Notes under the pieces: generated by a model
Database searches by the model: none
What the model was told of the DNA's origin: nothing
Seen by the model: the letters and a program-made list of their open reading frames with translations, nothing else
In this document: piece by piece, positions 49,477 to 58,340 of the stretch
Position numbering within the stretch: position 1 is the first letter of the stretch
Layout of the letters: the number at the start of each line of letters is the position of its first letter
Position numbers and translations under genes: made by a program
Source: an uncultured Pelagibacteraceae bacterium
Lineage (GTDB): Bacteria; Pseudomonadota; Alphaproteobacteria; Pelagibacterales; Pelagibacteraceae
NCBI GenBank assembly: GCA_902594605.1
Contig: CACJMR010000001.1
Location: 1-64,000 of the forward strand
DNA length: 64,000 bases
Direction: 5' to 3'

Positions 49477-50065
49477 TATTTTCAATTTCTTCTTTAATAT
49501 ATTTTGTTCCTTCCCATGGACTTTCGTAATCAAAATTCCTATAATTTTGCTCAAGCTTCACTGGTTCGCTAATCACTTTTTTTTGATCTTCGCTATATCT
49601 GACTTCTGAATGACCAGTTAATGGAAAATCTTTTCTCAATGGGTGACCTTCAAATCCATAATCAGTTAGTATTCTTCTTAGATCTGGATGATCCTTGAAA
49701 GATACTCCGTACATATCAAACACCTCTCTTTCCATCCAATTTGCTGATGGAAATATGCTAGTTAATGATGGAATAACTTCATTTTCAGCAATTGAATATT
49801 TTACAATCAATCTTTGATTAAATTCATGACTCAAAAATAAATAAACTACTTCAAACCTTTGATTTTGTTCAGGGTAATCAACAACTGTTATATCTACAAG
49901 TTGCCTAAATTTAGTATCTTGATTTGTTTTTAAAAATACAACAACATCAATAATGTCTTCTTTGTCTACTTCAATATGAATTTGGTTATGTTTAATTTCT
50001 GTGTTGTTAATTTTGGTAGTTAATTCAGAATTAATTTTTTTTTCTAGATCTTCTAAATTTTTCAT
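49460..50065 (-). CDS. nuoC: NADH-quinone oxidoreductase subunit C
   Basis: 201 residues. [19 protein letters not shown] and [20 protein letters not shown] are the family signature. It joins NuoD to the peripheral arm and is not fused to NuoD here. It lies 2 bases from nuoB. Confidence 0.96.
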   Translation of the reverse strand: MKNLEDLEKKINSELTTKINNTEIKHNQIHIEVDKEDIIDVVVFLKTNQDTKFRQLVDITVVDYPEQNQRFEVVYLFLSHEFNQRLIVKYSIAENEVIPSLTSIFPSANWMEREVFDMYGVSFKDHPDLRRILTDYGFEGHPLRKDFPLTGHSEVRYSEDQKKVISEPVKLEQNYRNFDYESPWEGTKYIKEEIENNDKKN

Positions 50066-50067
50066 AA

Positions 50068-50583
50068 CTACCTAATAAAAGATCCTTTTTTTCTAATCTT
50101 TTTTTGTAATTGAAGAATTCCATACAACAAAGCCTCTGCTGAAGGCGGGCAACCTGGCACGTAAACATCTACAGGAACAATACGATCGCATCCCCTTACA
50201 ACTGAATATGAATAATGATAATATCCACCACCATTTGCACAGCTACCCATTGAAATTACATATCTCGGTTCTGGCATCTGGTCATAAACTTTTCTTAAAG
50301 CTGGCGCCATTTTGTTTGTTAAAGTTCCCGCAACTATCATAACATCAGATTGTCTTGGAGAACCTCTTGGGGCAGCTCCAAATCTTTCTAAATCATATCT
50401 CGGCATAGCTGTTTGCATCATTTCAACAGCACAACAAGCTAAACCAAAGGTCATCCAATGTAGTGATCCTGATCTTGACCAGTTAATTAAATTATCAAGA
50501 GAGGTTGTTATAAAACCATTCTTACTAAAATCTTCTGCAAGTTGTTTAAATTCCTCAGGAACTTGATCTATTTTATTATTCAT
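50068..50583 (-). CDS. nuoB: NADH-quinone oxidoreductase subunit B
   Basis: 171 residues. Cluster N2 ligands are in [31 protein letters not shown] and [17 protein letters not shown]. It holds the terminal iron-sulfur cluster N2 that reduces quinone. It follows nuoA after 15 bases. Confidence 0.98.
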   Translation of the reverse strand: MNNKIDQVPEEFKQLAEDFSKNGFITTSLDNLINWSRSGSLHWMTFGLACCAVEMMQTAMPRYDLERFGAAPRGSPRQSDVMIVAGTLTNKMAPALRKVYDQMPEPRYVISMGSCANGGGYYHYSYSVVRGCDRIVPVDVYVPGCPPSAEALLYGILQLQKKIRKKGSFIR

Positions 50584-50598
50584 TGTGATTTATAATTT

Positions 50599-50967
50599 TT
50601 ATTCCCAGTCTAAAGCGCCTTTTTTCCATTCATAAATAAAACCTATTGTAAGTATGAACAAAAAAATCATCATTGATGAAAAACCTAATAATCCAATATT
50701 TCCAAGAGATATTGCCCATGGAAATAAAAATGCTATCTCTAAATCAAAAATAATAAATAGAATTGCAACTAAATAAAATCTCACATCAAATTCCATTCTT
50801 GAGTCCTCGAAAGGTTCAAAGCCACACTCATAAGCTGAAAGTTTTTCAGGATCAGGGTTTTTTGGTGATAGAATAAAGTTTACAACTACAAAAGCACAAC
50901 TTAACCCAAGAGCTAATATTAAAAATATTATTATTGGTAAGTAATCTTTTAAAAAATCAGATAACAT
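50599..50967 (-). CDS. nuoA: NADH-quinone oxidoreductase subunit A
   Basis: 122 residues, three transmembrane helices, with [23 protein letters not shown] split across its loop (Cys and Glu conserved) and [18 protein letters not shown]. It is the first gene of the 14-gene complex I cluster. An 87-base AT-rich gap with a possible weak hairpin separates it from tRNA-Asp, so transcription may come from the tRNA region or from a promoter in this gap. Confidence 0.97.
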   Translation of the reverse strand: MLSDFLKDYLPIIIFLILALGLSCAFVVVNFILSPKNPDPEKLSAYECGFEPFEDSRMEFDVRFYLVAILFIIFDLEIAFLFPWAISLGNIGLLGFSSMMIFLFILTIGFIYEWKKGALDWE

Positions 50968-51054
50968 GGAAATCTATATATCAGTTTTTATCTGTTGTTG
51001 AAGGGCTGATACGTCACATTTTTATAAATATTAACATTAAAAAATGCGAAAAAG

Positions 51055-51131
51055 TGGCGGGAGTGAAGGGACTCGAACCCTCGACCTATCGCGTGACAGG
51101 CGATCGCTCTAACCAACTGAGCTACACCCCC
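51055..51131 (-). tRNA. tRNA-Asp (GTC)
   Basis: Read on the minus strand, the cloverleaf has acceptor GGGGGTG pairing with CACTCCC (one G-T), D arm GCTCAGTTGGTTAGAGC, anticodon stem ATCGC/GCGAT around CTGTCAC (anticodon GTC), and T arm around TTCGAGT. Discriminator G and an encoded CCA follow (51055-51057). It lies 12 bases downstream of tRNA-Val. Confidence 0.97.
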
Positions 51132-51143
51132 ACTTTATTGTTT

Positions 51144-51219
51144 TGGTGGGCAGTAAAGGACTCGAACCTTTGACCCCCTCGGTGTAAACGAGATGCTCTA
51201 CCAACTGAGCTAACCGCCC
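51144..51219 (-). tRNA. tRNA-Val (TAC)
   Basis: On the minus strand, acceptor GGGCGGT pairs with ACTGCCC, the D arm is GCTCAGTTGGTAGAGC, and the anticodon loop TTTACAC gives anticodon TAC. The T loop is TTCGAGT, and discriminator A with encoded CCA follow. It forms a tandem with tRNA-Asp between lon and nuoA, a conserved alphaproteobacterial arrangement (hupB, usually between lon and the tRNAs, is absent). Confidence 0.97.
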
Positions 51220-51268
51220 AAAACAAAGCTTCTTCTTACATCAACACTTAAATAATGTAAATTAGTTA

Positions 51269-53647
51269 TTATTGAATACTAGCTTGAGATTTATCGTCTT
51301 TTTTAGATATATCTACCTCAACCCACTCTGTAGGTTTAAGTTCTTTTGTTAAAGCTATTTTTATAACCTGATCAGCATATTCAACTGGAGTGATCTTAAT
51401 ATCATCTATAATTTTCTTAGGCATATCTACTAGATCTTTTTCGTTTTCTTTAGGAATTAAAACTTCTTTTATTCCAGCTCTATGTGCTGCTAATAATTTT
51501 TCTTTCAAACCACCAATTGGCAATACTTGTCCAGTTAAAGTTACTTCACCAGTCATCGCGACATCTCTTCTTACAGGAATATTTGTTATTGATGAAACAA
51601 TTGAAGTTACCATACCTATACCAGCTGATGGACCATCTTTTGGTGTTGCCCCTTCAGGAACATGGATATGAAAATCTTTTTTCTCAAAAATAGGAGGAAT
51701 AACTCCGTACTCTAAACATTTTGATCTTACAAAAGATTTTGCAGCTTTAACTGACTCTTGCATTACGTCACCTAATTTTCCAGTAATTTGCATTCTTCCT
51801 TTTCCTGGCATTGTAACGGTTTCAATTTTTAAAATTTCTCCACCATACTCAGTCCAAGCAAGTCCTGTTACTATACCCACTCTATTCTCAGTCTCTAATT
51901 CCCCAAACTTAAATTTAGGAACACCTAAAAATTCTGACAAATTTTTGTTGTTTATCCGAACTTCTTTTTCTTCACCTGCTACAATTTTTTTAACAACTTT
52001 TCTTGCTAGTTTAGAAATTTCTCTTTCAAGATTTCTTACACCAGATTCTTTTGTGTATCCCCTAATAACTTCTTTTATAATATCATCATCCAATTTCATT
52101 TCTTTTTCTTTAACACCATTATCTTTGATTTGTTTTGGTAATAAATATTTATTTGCAATACTAATTTTCTCATCTTCTGTGTAACCTGCTAATCTAATTA
52201 CTTCCATTCTGTCTAATAAAGGAGGTAAAATGTTTAAGGTGTTAGCGGTTGTTACAAACATTACATCAGATAAGTCATAATCAACTTCTAAATAATGATC
52301 ATTAAATGTTGTGTTCTGTTCGGGATCTAAAGCCTCTAATAATGCTGAAGATGGATCGCCTCTATAATCATTTCCTATTTTATCTATTTCATCTAGTAAA
52401 ATTAGTGGATTTTTAGTCCCTGCTTTTTTCATCATCTGAATAATTTTACCTGGGAGAGATCCAATATATGTTCTTCTATGTCCTCTTATTTCTGCTTCAT
52501 CTCTCATGCCACCAACTGACATTCTAACAAATTCTCTATTTGTTGCTTTTGCTATTGATTTTCCTAGAGATGTTTTTCCAACTCCTGGTGGGCCCACTAG
52601 ACATAAAATTGGACCTTTGATTTTTTCCATTCTTTTTTGAACTGCTAAAAATTCAATAATTCTCTCTTTTACTTTTTCCAATCCAAAGTGATCTTTGTCA
52701 AGAATATTTAGAGCTTTAGTTAAATCTATATCAACTTCACTTTTTTTGTGCCAAGGAAGTTCTGTCATCCAATCTAAATAATTTCTCACAACTGTTGCTT
52801 CTGCAGACATTGGACTCATATTTTTTAATTTTTTTAATTCCTGAAGACACTTTTTTTCAACCTCTTTTGGCATTTTAGCCTTCGTAATTGCTTTATTTAA
52901 ACTAGTTGTTTCATCCTTGCCGTCTTCAATCTCTCCAAGTTCTTTTTGAATAGCTTTTAATTGCTCATTTAGATAATACTCTCTTTGAGTTTTTTCCATT
53001 TGAGTTTTAACTCTTCCTCTTATTCTTTTTTCGACACCAATAATACTGGTCTCATTTTCCATTATTTTTATAATGGCATTTAATCTTTTCTTTACATCTA
53101 CGGTTTCAAAAATTTGTTGTTTTTCTGAAATCGTAGCAGTTATATGAGATGCAATATTGTCAGCAATCTGAGAAGGGTCTTTTAATTGCTTAATTGTATT
53201 AATTGTTTCAATAGAAATTTTTTTATTTATTGAAGTTAATTTTTCTAATCTTCTTAAAGCCGTAGCAGCTAAAGGAAATAAATCCTCATCCTTAGATAAA
53301 ACGTCGTTATAGAGTGTGTATTCACATGTTATAAACTTTTCATTATCCTTAAAATCTAAAATTTTTACTCTTTTAATACCTTCTACCAAAACTTTAACTG
53401 TGCCATCTGGTAATTTTAACAATTGTAAAATACTTCCTTCACAACCATACATAAATACGTCTGTCTTCTTAGGATCATCAATTTCTGAATTTTTTTGAGT
53501 TACTAAAATAATTTTCTTATCTTTTTTCATCACTTCATTAAGTGCTGAAATAGATTTATCTCTTCCTACAAATAAAGGTATTACCATACTCGGAAAGACC
53601 ACAATGTCTCTTAGAGGAAGTAAGGGTAGTGATATTTTGACGTCCAT
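51269..53647 (-). CDS. lon: ATP-dependent protease Lon
   Basis: 792 residues. An N-terminal substrate-binding domain (starting LPLLPLRDIVVFPSMVIPL) is followed by the AAA+ domain with Walker A GPPGVGKTSLGKS and Walker B ILLDEIDKIG. The protease domain has catalytic Ser in KDGPSAGIGM and Lys in GGLKEKLLAAHRAGI. It degrades damaged and regulatory proteins. Order tig-clpP-clpX-lon is conserved. 60 bases separate it from clpX. Confidence 0.98.
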   Translation of the reverse strand: MDVKISLPLLPLRDIVVFPSMVIPLFVGRDKSISALNEVMKKDKKIILVTQKNSEIDDPKKTDVFMYGCEGSILQLLKLPDGTVKVLVEGIKRVKILDFKDNEKFITCEYTLYNDVLSKDEDLFPLAATALRRLEKLTSINKKISIETINTIKQLKDPSQIADNIASHITATISEKQQIFETVDVKKRLNAIIKIMENETSIIGVEKRIRGRVKTQMEKTQREYYLNEQLKAIQKELGEIEDGKDETTSLNKAITKAKMPKEVEKKCLQELKKLKNMSPMSAEATVVRNYLDWMTELPWHKKSEVDIDLTKALNILDKDHFGLEKVKERIIEFLAVQKRMEKIKGPILCLVGPPGVGKTSLGKSIAKATNREFVRMSVGGMRDEAEIRGHRRTYIGSLPGKIIQMMKKAGTKNPLILLDEIDKIGNDYRGDPSSALLEALDPEQNTTFNDHYLEVDYDLSDVMFVTTANTLNILPPLLDRMEVIRLAGYTEDEKISIANKYLLPKQIKDNGVKEKEMKLDDDIIKEVIRGYTKESGVRNLEREISKLARKVVKKIVAGEEKEVRINNKNLSEFLGVPKFKFGELETENRVGIVTGLAWTEYGGEILKIETVTMPGKGRMQITGKLGDVMQESVKAAKSFVRSKCLEYGVIPPIFEKKDFHIHVPEGATPKDGPSAGIGMVTSIVSSITNIPVRRDVAMTGEVTLTGQVLPIGGLKEKLLAAHRAGIKEVLIPKENEKDLVDMPKKIIDDIKITPVEYADQVIKIALTKELKPTEWVEVDISKKDDKSQASIQ

Positions 53648-53707
53648 ATGAACAATATGGATATTATATTTTATAATGCAATAGGTATTTGTTACTTATT
53701 AAGGATA

Positions 53708-54976
53708 TTAAGCCGCTGAGGTCTTGTTTGACTTAGATTTATTGTCGCCTTTAGCATGAACTAAGATTGGTTGTGACTGTCCTTTTGCTGCACCCGCATC
53801 AACAATAACCTCTTCAATATTATCTTGACTCGGAAGATCATACATTGTTTTCAACAAAATATTTTCTAAAATTGATCTCAAACCTCTTGCTCCAGTTTTT
53901 TTGCTAATTGCTTTTTGCGCTATTTCTTTTAGAGCATTTTCTTTAAATATAAGCTTAGCACCATCTAACTTAAACAATTCTTGATATTGTTTTGTTAAAG
54001 AATTTTTTGGTTCTTGTAATATTTTTATTAAAGATTTTTCGTCTAAATCTTCAAGTGTTGCTATCATTGGAAGTCTACCAATAAATTCTGGGATCAATCC
54101 AAATTTTAATAAATCTTCTGGTTCTAAACCTTTCATCCATTCACCAGTTTTCTTATCTTGAGTATTTTTTACATCTGCACCAAAGCCAATTGATGTACCC
54201 TTATCTCTTTGAGAAATAATTTTATCGAGTCCTGCAAAAGCTCCGCCACAAATAAATAAAATATTTGTTGTGTCAACTTGCAAGAATTCTTGTTGAGGAT
54301 GTTTTCTTCCACCTTGAGGAGGGACACTAGCAACAGTTCCTTCCATTATTTTAAGAAGAGCTTGCTGCACACCTTCACCAGATACATCCCTTGTAATAGA
54401 TGGATTTTCAGATTTTCTGCTTATTTTATCAACCTCATCAATATAAACTATTCCTCTTTGAGCTTTTTCAACATTATAGTCAGATGCTTGTAGTAATTTT
54501 AAAATAATATTTTCAACATCTTCTCCAACATAACCTGCTTCTGTAAGGGTAGTTGCATCAGCCATCGTAAATGGAACATCTAGAATTCTAGCTAAGGTTT
54601 GTGCTAGCAATGTTTTTCCACAACCTGTGGGACCCACTAAAAGTATATTTGATTTTGATAGCTCAACATTTTTGCTTGTTTTGTTCTCATAATTTAATCT
54701 TTTATAATGATTGTGTACTGCAACCGATAATACTTTTTTTGCATGCGCTTGACCAATTACGTAATCATCTAACACTGAACAAATTTCTTTTGGAGATGGA
54801 AGACCATCTTGATGTTTTACAAAAGTATCTTTGCTCTCCTCTTTAATAATATCCATACATAGCTCAACACATTCATCGCATATAAAAACAGTTGGGCCAG
54901 CAATCAACTTTCTAACTTCATGTTGACTCTTGCCACAGAAAGAACAGTAAAGAATATTTTTATTATTTGTTGTCAT
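53708..54976 (-). CDS. clpX: ATP-dependent Clp protease ATP-binding subunit ClpX
   Basis: 422 residues. The N-terminal zinc-binding domain has CSFCGK and CDECVEL; the AAA+ part has [27 protein letters not shown] and RGLRSILE. ClpX unfolds substrates, including SsrA-tagged ones, for ClpP. The clpP-clpX gap of 92 bases carries a candidate promoter, so clpX may be transcribed separately as well. Confidence 0.98.
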   Translation of the reverse strand: MTTNNKNILYCSFCGKSQHEVRKLIAGPTVFICDECVELCMDIIKEESKDTFVKHQDGLPSPKEICSVLDDYVIGQAHAKKVLSVAVHNHYKRLNYENKTSKNVELSKSNILLVGPTGCGKTLLAQTLARILDVPFTMADATTLTEAGYVGEDVENIILKLLQASDYNVEKAQRGIVYIDEVDKISRKSENPSITRDVSGEGVQQALLKIMEGTVASVPPQGGRKHPQQEFLQVDTTNILFICGGAFAGLDKIISQRDKGTSIGFGADVKNTQDKKTGEWMKGLEPEDLLKFGLIPEFIGRLPMIATLEDLDEKSLIKILQEPKNSLTKQYQELFKLDGAKLIFKENALKEIAQKAISKKTGARGLRSILENILLKTMYDLPSQDNIEEVIVDAGAAKGQSQPILVHAKGDNKSKSNKTSAA

Positions 54977-55010
54977 TTTAAATTTTATAACGAATCAGTT
55001 TAATTACTTT

Positions 55011-55036
55011 ATTATAGAAGACTTGCACTAATCAAG
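55011..55036 (-). promoter_or_regulatory. Candidate promoter for clpX, possibly heat-shock type
   Basis: On the minus strand CTTGAT (55031-55036) is followed after 14 bases by a perfect TATAAT (55011-55016), ending about 35 bases before the clpX start. The spacing is short for sigma-70, and no good TTGACA lies at 17 bases. A CTTGA-type -35 with 13-15 bases recalls RpoH promoters, but the -10 does not fit RpoH well. Confidence 0.35.
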
Positions 55037-55068
55037 TTTCGATTAATAATGACTCAATATATTGTGTA

Positions 55069-55680
55069 TTAAGATCTTTTTTCTACTACTTCGTCAATAA
55101 GTCCAAAAGATTGTGCGACATCTGCTGTCATAAAATTATCTCTTTCAAGAGCAGATTTAATTTCCTCAACACTTTTTCCAGTATGCTTTGAATAAATTTC
55201 ATTGAGCCTTTTCTTTAAAGACAAAACTTCGTTAGCATGAATTTCAATATCAGTCGCCTGACCTTGAAAACCAGCAGATGGTTGGTGGACCATTATTCTT
55301 GAGTTTGGTAATGAAAATCTTTTTCCTTTTGTGCCAGCTGCAAGCAAAAAAGAACCCATCGAAGCTGCTTGGCCAATACACAAAGTAGAAATGTCTGGTT
55401 TCACATATTGCATTGTATCATAAATACCAAGACCCGCTGTAACTAAACCTCCAGGGCTATTTATGTATAAATAAATTTCTTTTTTTGGATCCTCAGCTTC
55501 TAAAAATAATAATTGAGCAGTAACTAATGACGCAACGTTATCATTAATTTGACCTGTCAAAAAAATAATTCTTTCTTTTAATAGTCTTGAATAAATATCA
55601 TAAGCTCTTTCACCTTTGCTAGATTGCTCGACAACCATTGGTACAAGATTGCTCATATGTTTTGATAATTTTATTGTCAT
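55069..55680 (-). CDS. clpP: ATP-dependent Clp protease proteolytic subunit ClpP
   Basis: 203 residues. The catalytic triad is visible: Ser in [15 protein letters not shown], His in [20 protein letters not shown], and Asp near the C-terminus ([17 protein letters not shown]). An extra ~8 residues precede the usual [11 protein letters not shown] start; initiation at the internal Met (about residue 9) is possible. It works with ClpX. It follows tig after 32 bases. Confidence 0.97.
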   Translation of the reverse strand: MTIKLSKHMSNLVPMVVEQSSKGERAYDIYSRLLKERIIFLTGQINDNVASLVTAQLLFLEAEDPKKEIYLYINSPGGLVTAGLGIYDTMQYVKPDISTLCIGQAASMGSFLLAAGTKGKRFSLPNSRIMVHQPSAGFQGQATDIEIHANEVLSLKKRLNEIYSKHTGKSVEEIKSALERDNFMTADVAQSFGLIDEVVEKRS

Positions 55681-55712
55681 AAGTTGATTCGTTCTACTTA
55701 TACAACTTGAGA

Positions 55713-57155
55713 TTACTTTTTGCTAACTTTTTTTGCCTTTTTAATTGCTGGCTTTGATTTTGCCTTTTTAGTTACAGGTTTTTTTTCTTTGATAGATGAT
55801 GTTGAAGATTTTTTCTTAGTTTCTTTTTTTTCTTCACGATGGCTATGGCCATGATCATGGTCGTGCTTATGAGCTTCTTTTAAAATCTTTTCGGCTTCCT
55901 CTTTTGAAATTTCTTTCTTATTCGCTTTGCCTTTTTCTTTGATTAAATTTAAAATTTTCTCTTCATATACGGTTCCTCTTAAACTCGCTAATGCAGATGG
56001 GTTTTTTTGGTAAAAATCCATAACCATTTTTTCTTGTCCAGGCATCATTCTTAGTTGTTTTTGAACTTCAGCCTGAATTTCTTGTTCTGAAACTTTAATT
56101 TGATTTTTTTCACCAAACTCATTTAAAATTAATCCAGTTTTAATTCTTGTTTTTGCTTTTTCTTCAAAATTTTTTTTATTTTTCTTAGATTCTTCTTCAG
56201 ACATACCTTGTGAAAGAACTTTAACTTCTTCCTCAACTAGGTTTTCTGGAACTTCGTCTACCTTAATTTTCTCTATTTCCTTTAAAATTTGGTTTTTAGA
56301 TAATTGATCTAGAGAATTTTTATATTCATCATTAATTTGTTTTGAAATTAATGTTTTTAAATCTTTTAAATCTTTTGCTCCTAAATTTTTTGCAAAATCA
56401 TCATCAATTTTTACTTCTTCTGATTGTTTAACACTTAAAATTTTACAATTAAATTTGGCTTTTTTATTTACTAATTCTTTTTCTGGAAAATTTTCTGGTA
56501 AGGTTGCTTCTACAACTTTTTCATCATCTTTCTTAACTCCAATTAACTGTTCATCGAAACCTTTTAAAAATAAATCTTTACCCAAAGTTAGCTGAGTATT
56601 CTTTCCTTCGCTTCCTTTAAAATCTTTACCGTCAACAGTTGCTTTGTAATCTAAGGATACTAAATCACCCTTTTTAGCTTTTGTATCAGCGCTTACTTCT
56701 TTAAAATTTGGTTGGTTTTTAGCAATTTCTTTAATTCTTTTGTCTGTTTCACTATCATCAATTTTTACAGTGTATTCGTCAAATTTAATATTTTCTAAAG
56801 ATTTAATTTCTACTTTTGGTAACTCTGTAACTGATAAAACATATTCTAAATCTTTGTCTTCACCGTAAGTCTTTAAATCAAGTTTTGGTTGACCTGCAGG
56901 TTTAATCTTTTTTTCTTCTAGCGCTTTAGTTGATGTTTCTTTTAGAACTTTATCTAAGACTTCTCCAAAAACTGCTTTACCAAATTGTCTTTTTAAAATT
57001 TCTTTTGGAACTTTACCTGGTCTAAATCCTTTAAGATTTACACTACCTTTGATCTCTTCATATTTTTCATTCATATAAGAGTTCATTGTCTCTTTATCGA
57101 TAAAAATTTTAAGATCTTTATTTAAACCTTTTTTATTTTCTACTGTAACTTTCAT
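55713..57155 (-). CDS. tig: Trigger factor with extended His/Lys-rich tail
   Basis: 480 residues. The ribosome-binding signature GFRPGKVP is near residue 44; the FKBP-like PPIase domain covers about 150-245 ([17 protein letters not shown]), then the helical chaperone domain. The last ~50 residues are unusual: a His-rich patch ([11 protein letters not shown]) followed by Lys/Ser/Pro-rich sequence. Most trigger factors lack this tail. The start codon is 10 bases after the end of tRNA-Leu, so both are probably on one transcript. Confidence 0.95.
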   Translation of the reverse strand: MKVTVENKKGLNKDLKIFIDKETMNSYMNEKYEEIKGSVNLKGFRPGKVPKEILKRQFGKAVFGEVLDKVLKETSTKALEEKKIKPAGQPKLDLKTYGEDKDLEYVLSVTELPKVEIKSLENIKFDEYTVKIDDSETDKRIKEIAKNQPNFKEVSADTKAKKGDLVSLDYKATVDGKDFKGSEGKNTQLTLGKDLFLKGFDEQLIGVKKDDEKVVEATLPENFPEKELVNKKAKFNCKILSVKQSEEVKIDDDFAKNLGAKDLKDLKTLISKQINDEYKNSLDQLSKNQILKEIEKIKVDEVPENLVEEEVKVLSQGMSEEESKKNKKNFEEKAKTRIKTGLILNEFGEKNQIKVSEQEIQAEVQKQLRMMPGQEKMVMDFYQKNPSALASLRGTVYEEKILNLIKEKGKANKKEISKEEAEKILKEAHKHDHDHGHSHREEKKETKKKSSTSSIKEKKPVTKKAKSKPAIKKAKKVSKK

Positions 57156-57165
57156 AATATTTTAA

Positions 57166-57250
57166 TGGTAGGGCGAAAAGGACTCGAACCTTCACATGTT
57201 GCCATATTGGTTCCTAAGACCAACGCGTCTACCAATTCCGCCATCGCCCC
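57166..57250 (-). tRNA. tRNA-Leu (TAG)
   Basis: On the minus strand, acceptor GGGGCGA pairs with TCGCCCT (one G-T pair). The D region GCGGAATTGGTAGACGC, anticodon stem TTGGT/ACCAA around CTTAGGA (anticodon TAG), a long class II variable arm, and T loop TTCGAGT are present. Discriminator A and encoded CCA follow (57166-57168). The tRNA ends 10 bases before the tig ATG. Confidence 0.97.
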
Positions 57251-57271
57251 ACAAATTACGAGGTTTTATAT

Positions 57272-57299
57272 ATTATTGAAACTATTTGTCCAATGACAA
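57272..57299 (-). promoter_or_regulatory. Candidate promoter for tRNA-Leu and tig
   Basis: On the minus strand TTGTCA (57294-57299), a 16-base spacer and AATAAT (57272-57277) match sigma-70 consensus at 10 of 12 positions. The predicted start lies ~15 bases before the tRNA 5' end. It sits in the 101-base gap between the tRNA and the divergent DUF1289 gene. Confidence 0.5.
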
Positions 57300-57351
57300 T
57301 TGTTAAAAAATTATCTATTTATCTAACAAAATTTATACTAATTTATAAAAA

Positions 57352-57603
57352 ATGATTATTTCACCTTGTATAAGTATTTGTAAAACTGATCCATCAACAG
57401 GCTATTGTTATGGTTGTGGAAGAAGTAACGAGGAAAAAAGACTTTGGAAGCTTGAAGAAACAACTGATGATTGGAAAAAAGAAAATATAATTCAAATTGA
57501 AAAAAGGCTTAGTGGTTGGCAGCTTGAAAGTTTTAGGGAATCTTATTCTTATAAAATCAAGAATGGTATGTCTCTTTTCAAGAAAAATTTAATCAAAGAG
57601 TAA
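57352..57603 (+). CDS. DUF1289 family Cys-rich protein
   Basis: 83 residues. The N-terminus has the DUF1289 pattern SPCISICKTDPSTGYCYGCG with four Cys (C-x3-C, then C-x2-C), suggestive of metal or cluster binding, followed by SNEEKRLWKLEETTD. The function is unknown. It is followed after 8 bases by a small membrane ORF and may form a short operon with it and the next gene. Confidence 0.82.
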   Translation: MIISPCISICKTDPSTGYCYGCGRSNEEKRLWKLEETTDDWKKENIIQIEKRLSGWQLESFRESYSYKIKNGMSLFKKNLIKE

Positions 57604-57611
57604 TATAAATT

Positions 57612-57785
57612 ATGAGTAAAGTTAAAATTATAAGTATTATCTATGCTATAGGTATAATTATTGGTGCTTTATTCTTTGATGTTTGGGGGGCAGATACCAC
57701 TCCAGTAAAAACATTGTCTATATTTGCTTGGACTGTAATATTTATTATAGCTTTATTTTTTGTAGATAAAAATGAGAGAAAATAA
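57612..57785 (+). CDS. Small two-helix membrane protein, hypothetical
   Basis: 57 codons. Two hydrophobic segments (about residues 5-22 and 36-51) are separated by a short loop with FFDVWGADTTPVKT, ending in DKNERK. No family is recognised. It starts 8 bases after the DUF1289 gene and overlaps the next ORF by 14 bases, which supports real translation in a compact operon. Confidence 0.6.
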   Translation: MSKVKIISIIYAIGIIIGALFFDVWGADTTPVKTLSIFAWTVIFIIALFFVDKNERK

Positions 57786-58194
57786 GTTTTTTATATTTTT
57801 TTTATCATTTTTTTTTATATCCTTTAATTCTCACTCAGAAATAATTGTGTTGAGCAAATGTGATCATAAAGAGGACGGTTTTTTAAAAAATGAATATATT
57901 TTAAATCTTAATGAACTAATTATGACACGTAATTATGTTTATAATGAAAAAACTTACCAAAAATATAAGATAACCGATTTAAGCGTTAAAAAGAAGAACT
58001 CCTATGTGAGAAATATTTACGAAGAAGATGGAAAAATACTTACATTAAAACATGGGTATCCTCAGTTTTATACTCAAATTTTATTTGAAAAAGATAGACC
58101 AGAAATATTTATTAAGGCTGTTTTGAATAATGTCGAAAGTTTATCTAAAATTTCAAGTTGTAAAAAAATAGAAAAATTTGATCAAGAAAGTTAG
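57772..58194 (+). CDS. Hypothetical secreted protein
   Basis: 140 residues with a clear signal peptide (about residues 1-21, very Phe-rich, ending HS). The mature part has two Cys, one near each end (SKCDHKED and SSCKKIE), that could form a disulfide. I recognise no domain. Overlap with the preceding small membrane ORF suggests co-translation. Its 3' end is 3 bases from a small convergent ORF. Confidence 0.65.
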   Translation: MRENKFFIFFLSFFFISFNSHSEIIVLSKCDHKEDGFLKNEYILNLNELIMTRNYVYNEKTYQKYKITDLSVKKKNSYVRNIYEEDGKILTLKHGYPQFYTQILFEKDRPEIFIKAVLNNVESLSKISSCKKIEKFDQES

Positions 58195-58197
58195 TTT

Positions 58198-58329
58198 TTA
58201 TTTTTTTTTTTCTTCTTTATTTTTGGTAATAAATTTTTTCTTAATTTCAAATCTACTATTTGTAATATTTGAACGATGCTTTGCGTATGCTTGTTTTTGC
58301 GCTTGTCTCATTGCTCTTTTAGATGACAT
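58198..58329 (-). CDS. Small basic protein, hypothetical
   Basis: 43 codons beginning MSSKRAMRQAQKQAYAKHRS and ending in a Lys/Glu-rich tail (KNKEEKKK). It is strongly basic and lacks membrane segments. It lies between two real genes with 3 and 11 bases to spare, and the base composition is coding-like. No family is recognised. The A-rich 3' end (A11) makes a length error possible. Confidence 0.45.
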   Translation of the reverse strand: MSSKRAMRQAQKQAYAKHRSNITNSRFEIKKKFITKNKEEKKK

Positions 58330-58340
58330 GATAAATTATT

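Noticed and set aside
49477-49554. Longer nuoD start giving 26 extra N-terminal residues
   Set aside because: The extra stretch overlaps nuoC and is not conserved in NuoD; the ATG at 49476 lies shortly before the family block.
50934-51173. Plus-strand ORF of 79 codons across the tRNA genes
   Set aside because: It lies antisense to tRNA-Asp and the start of nuoA; its GLEPSTYRVTGDRSNQLSY-like end is the well-known false translation of antisense tRNA sequence.
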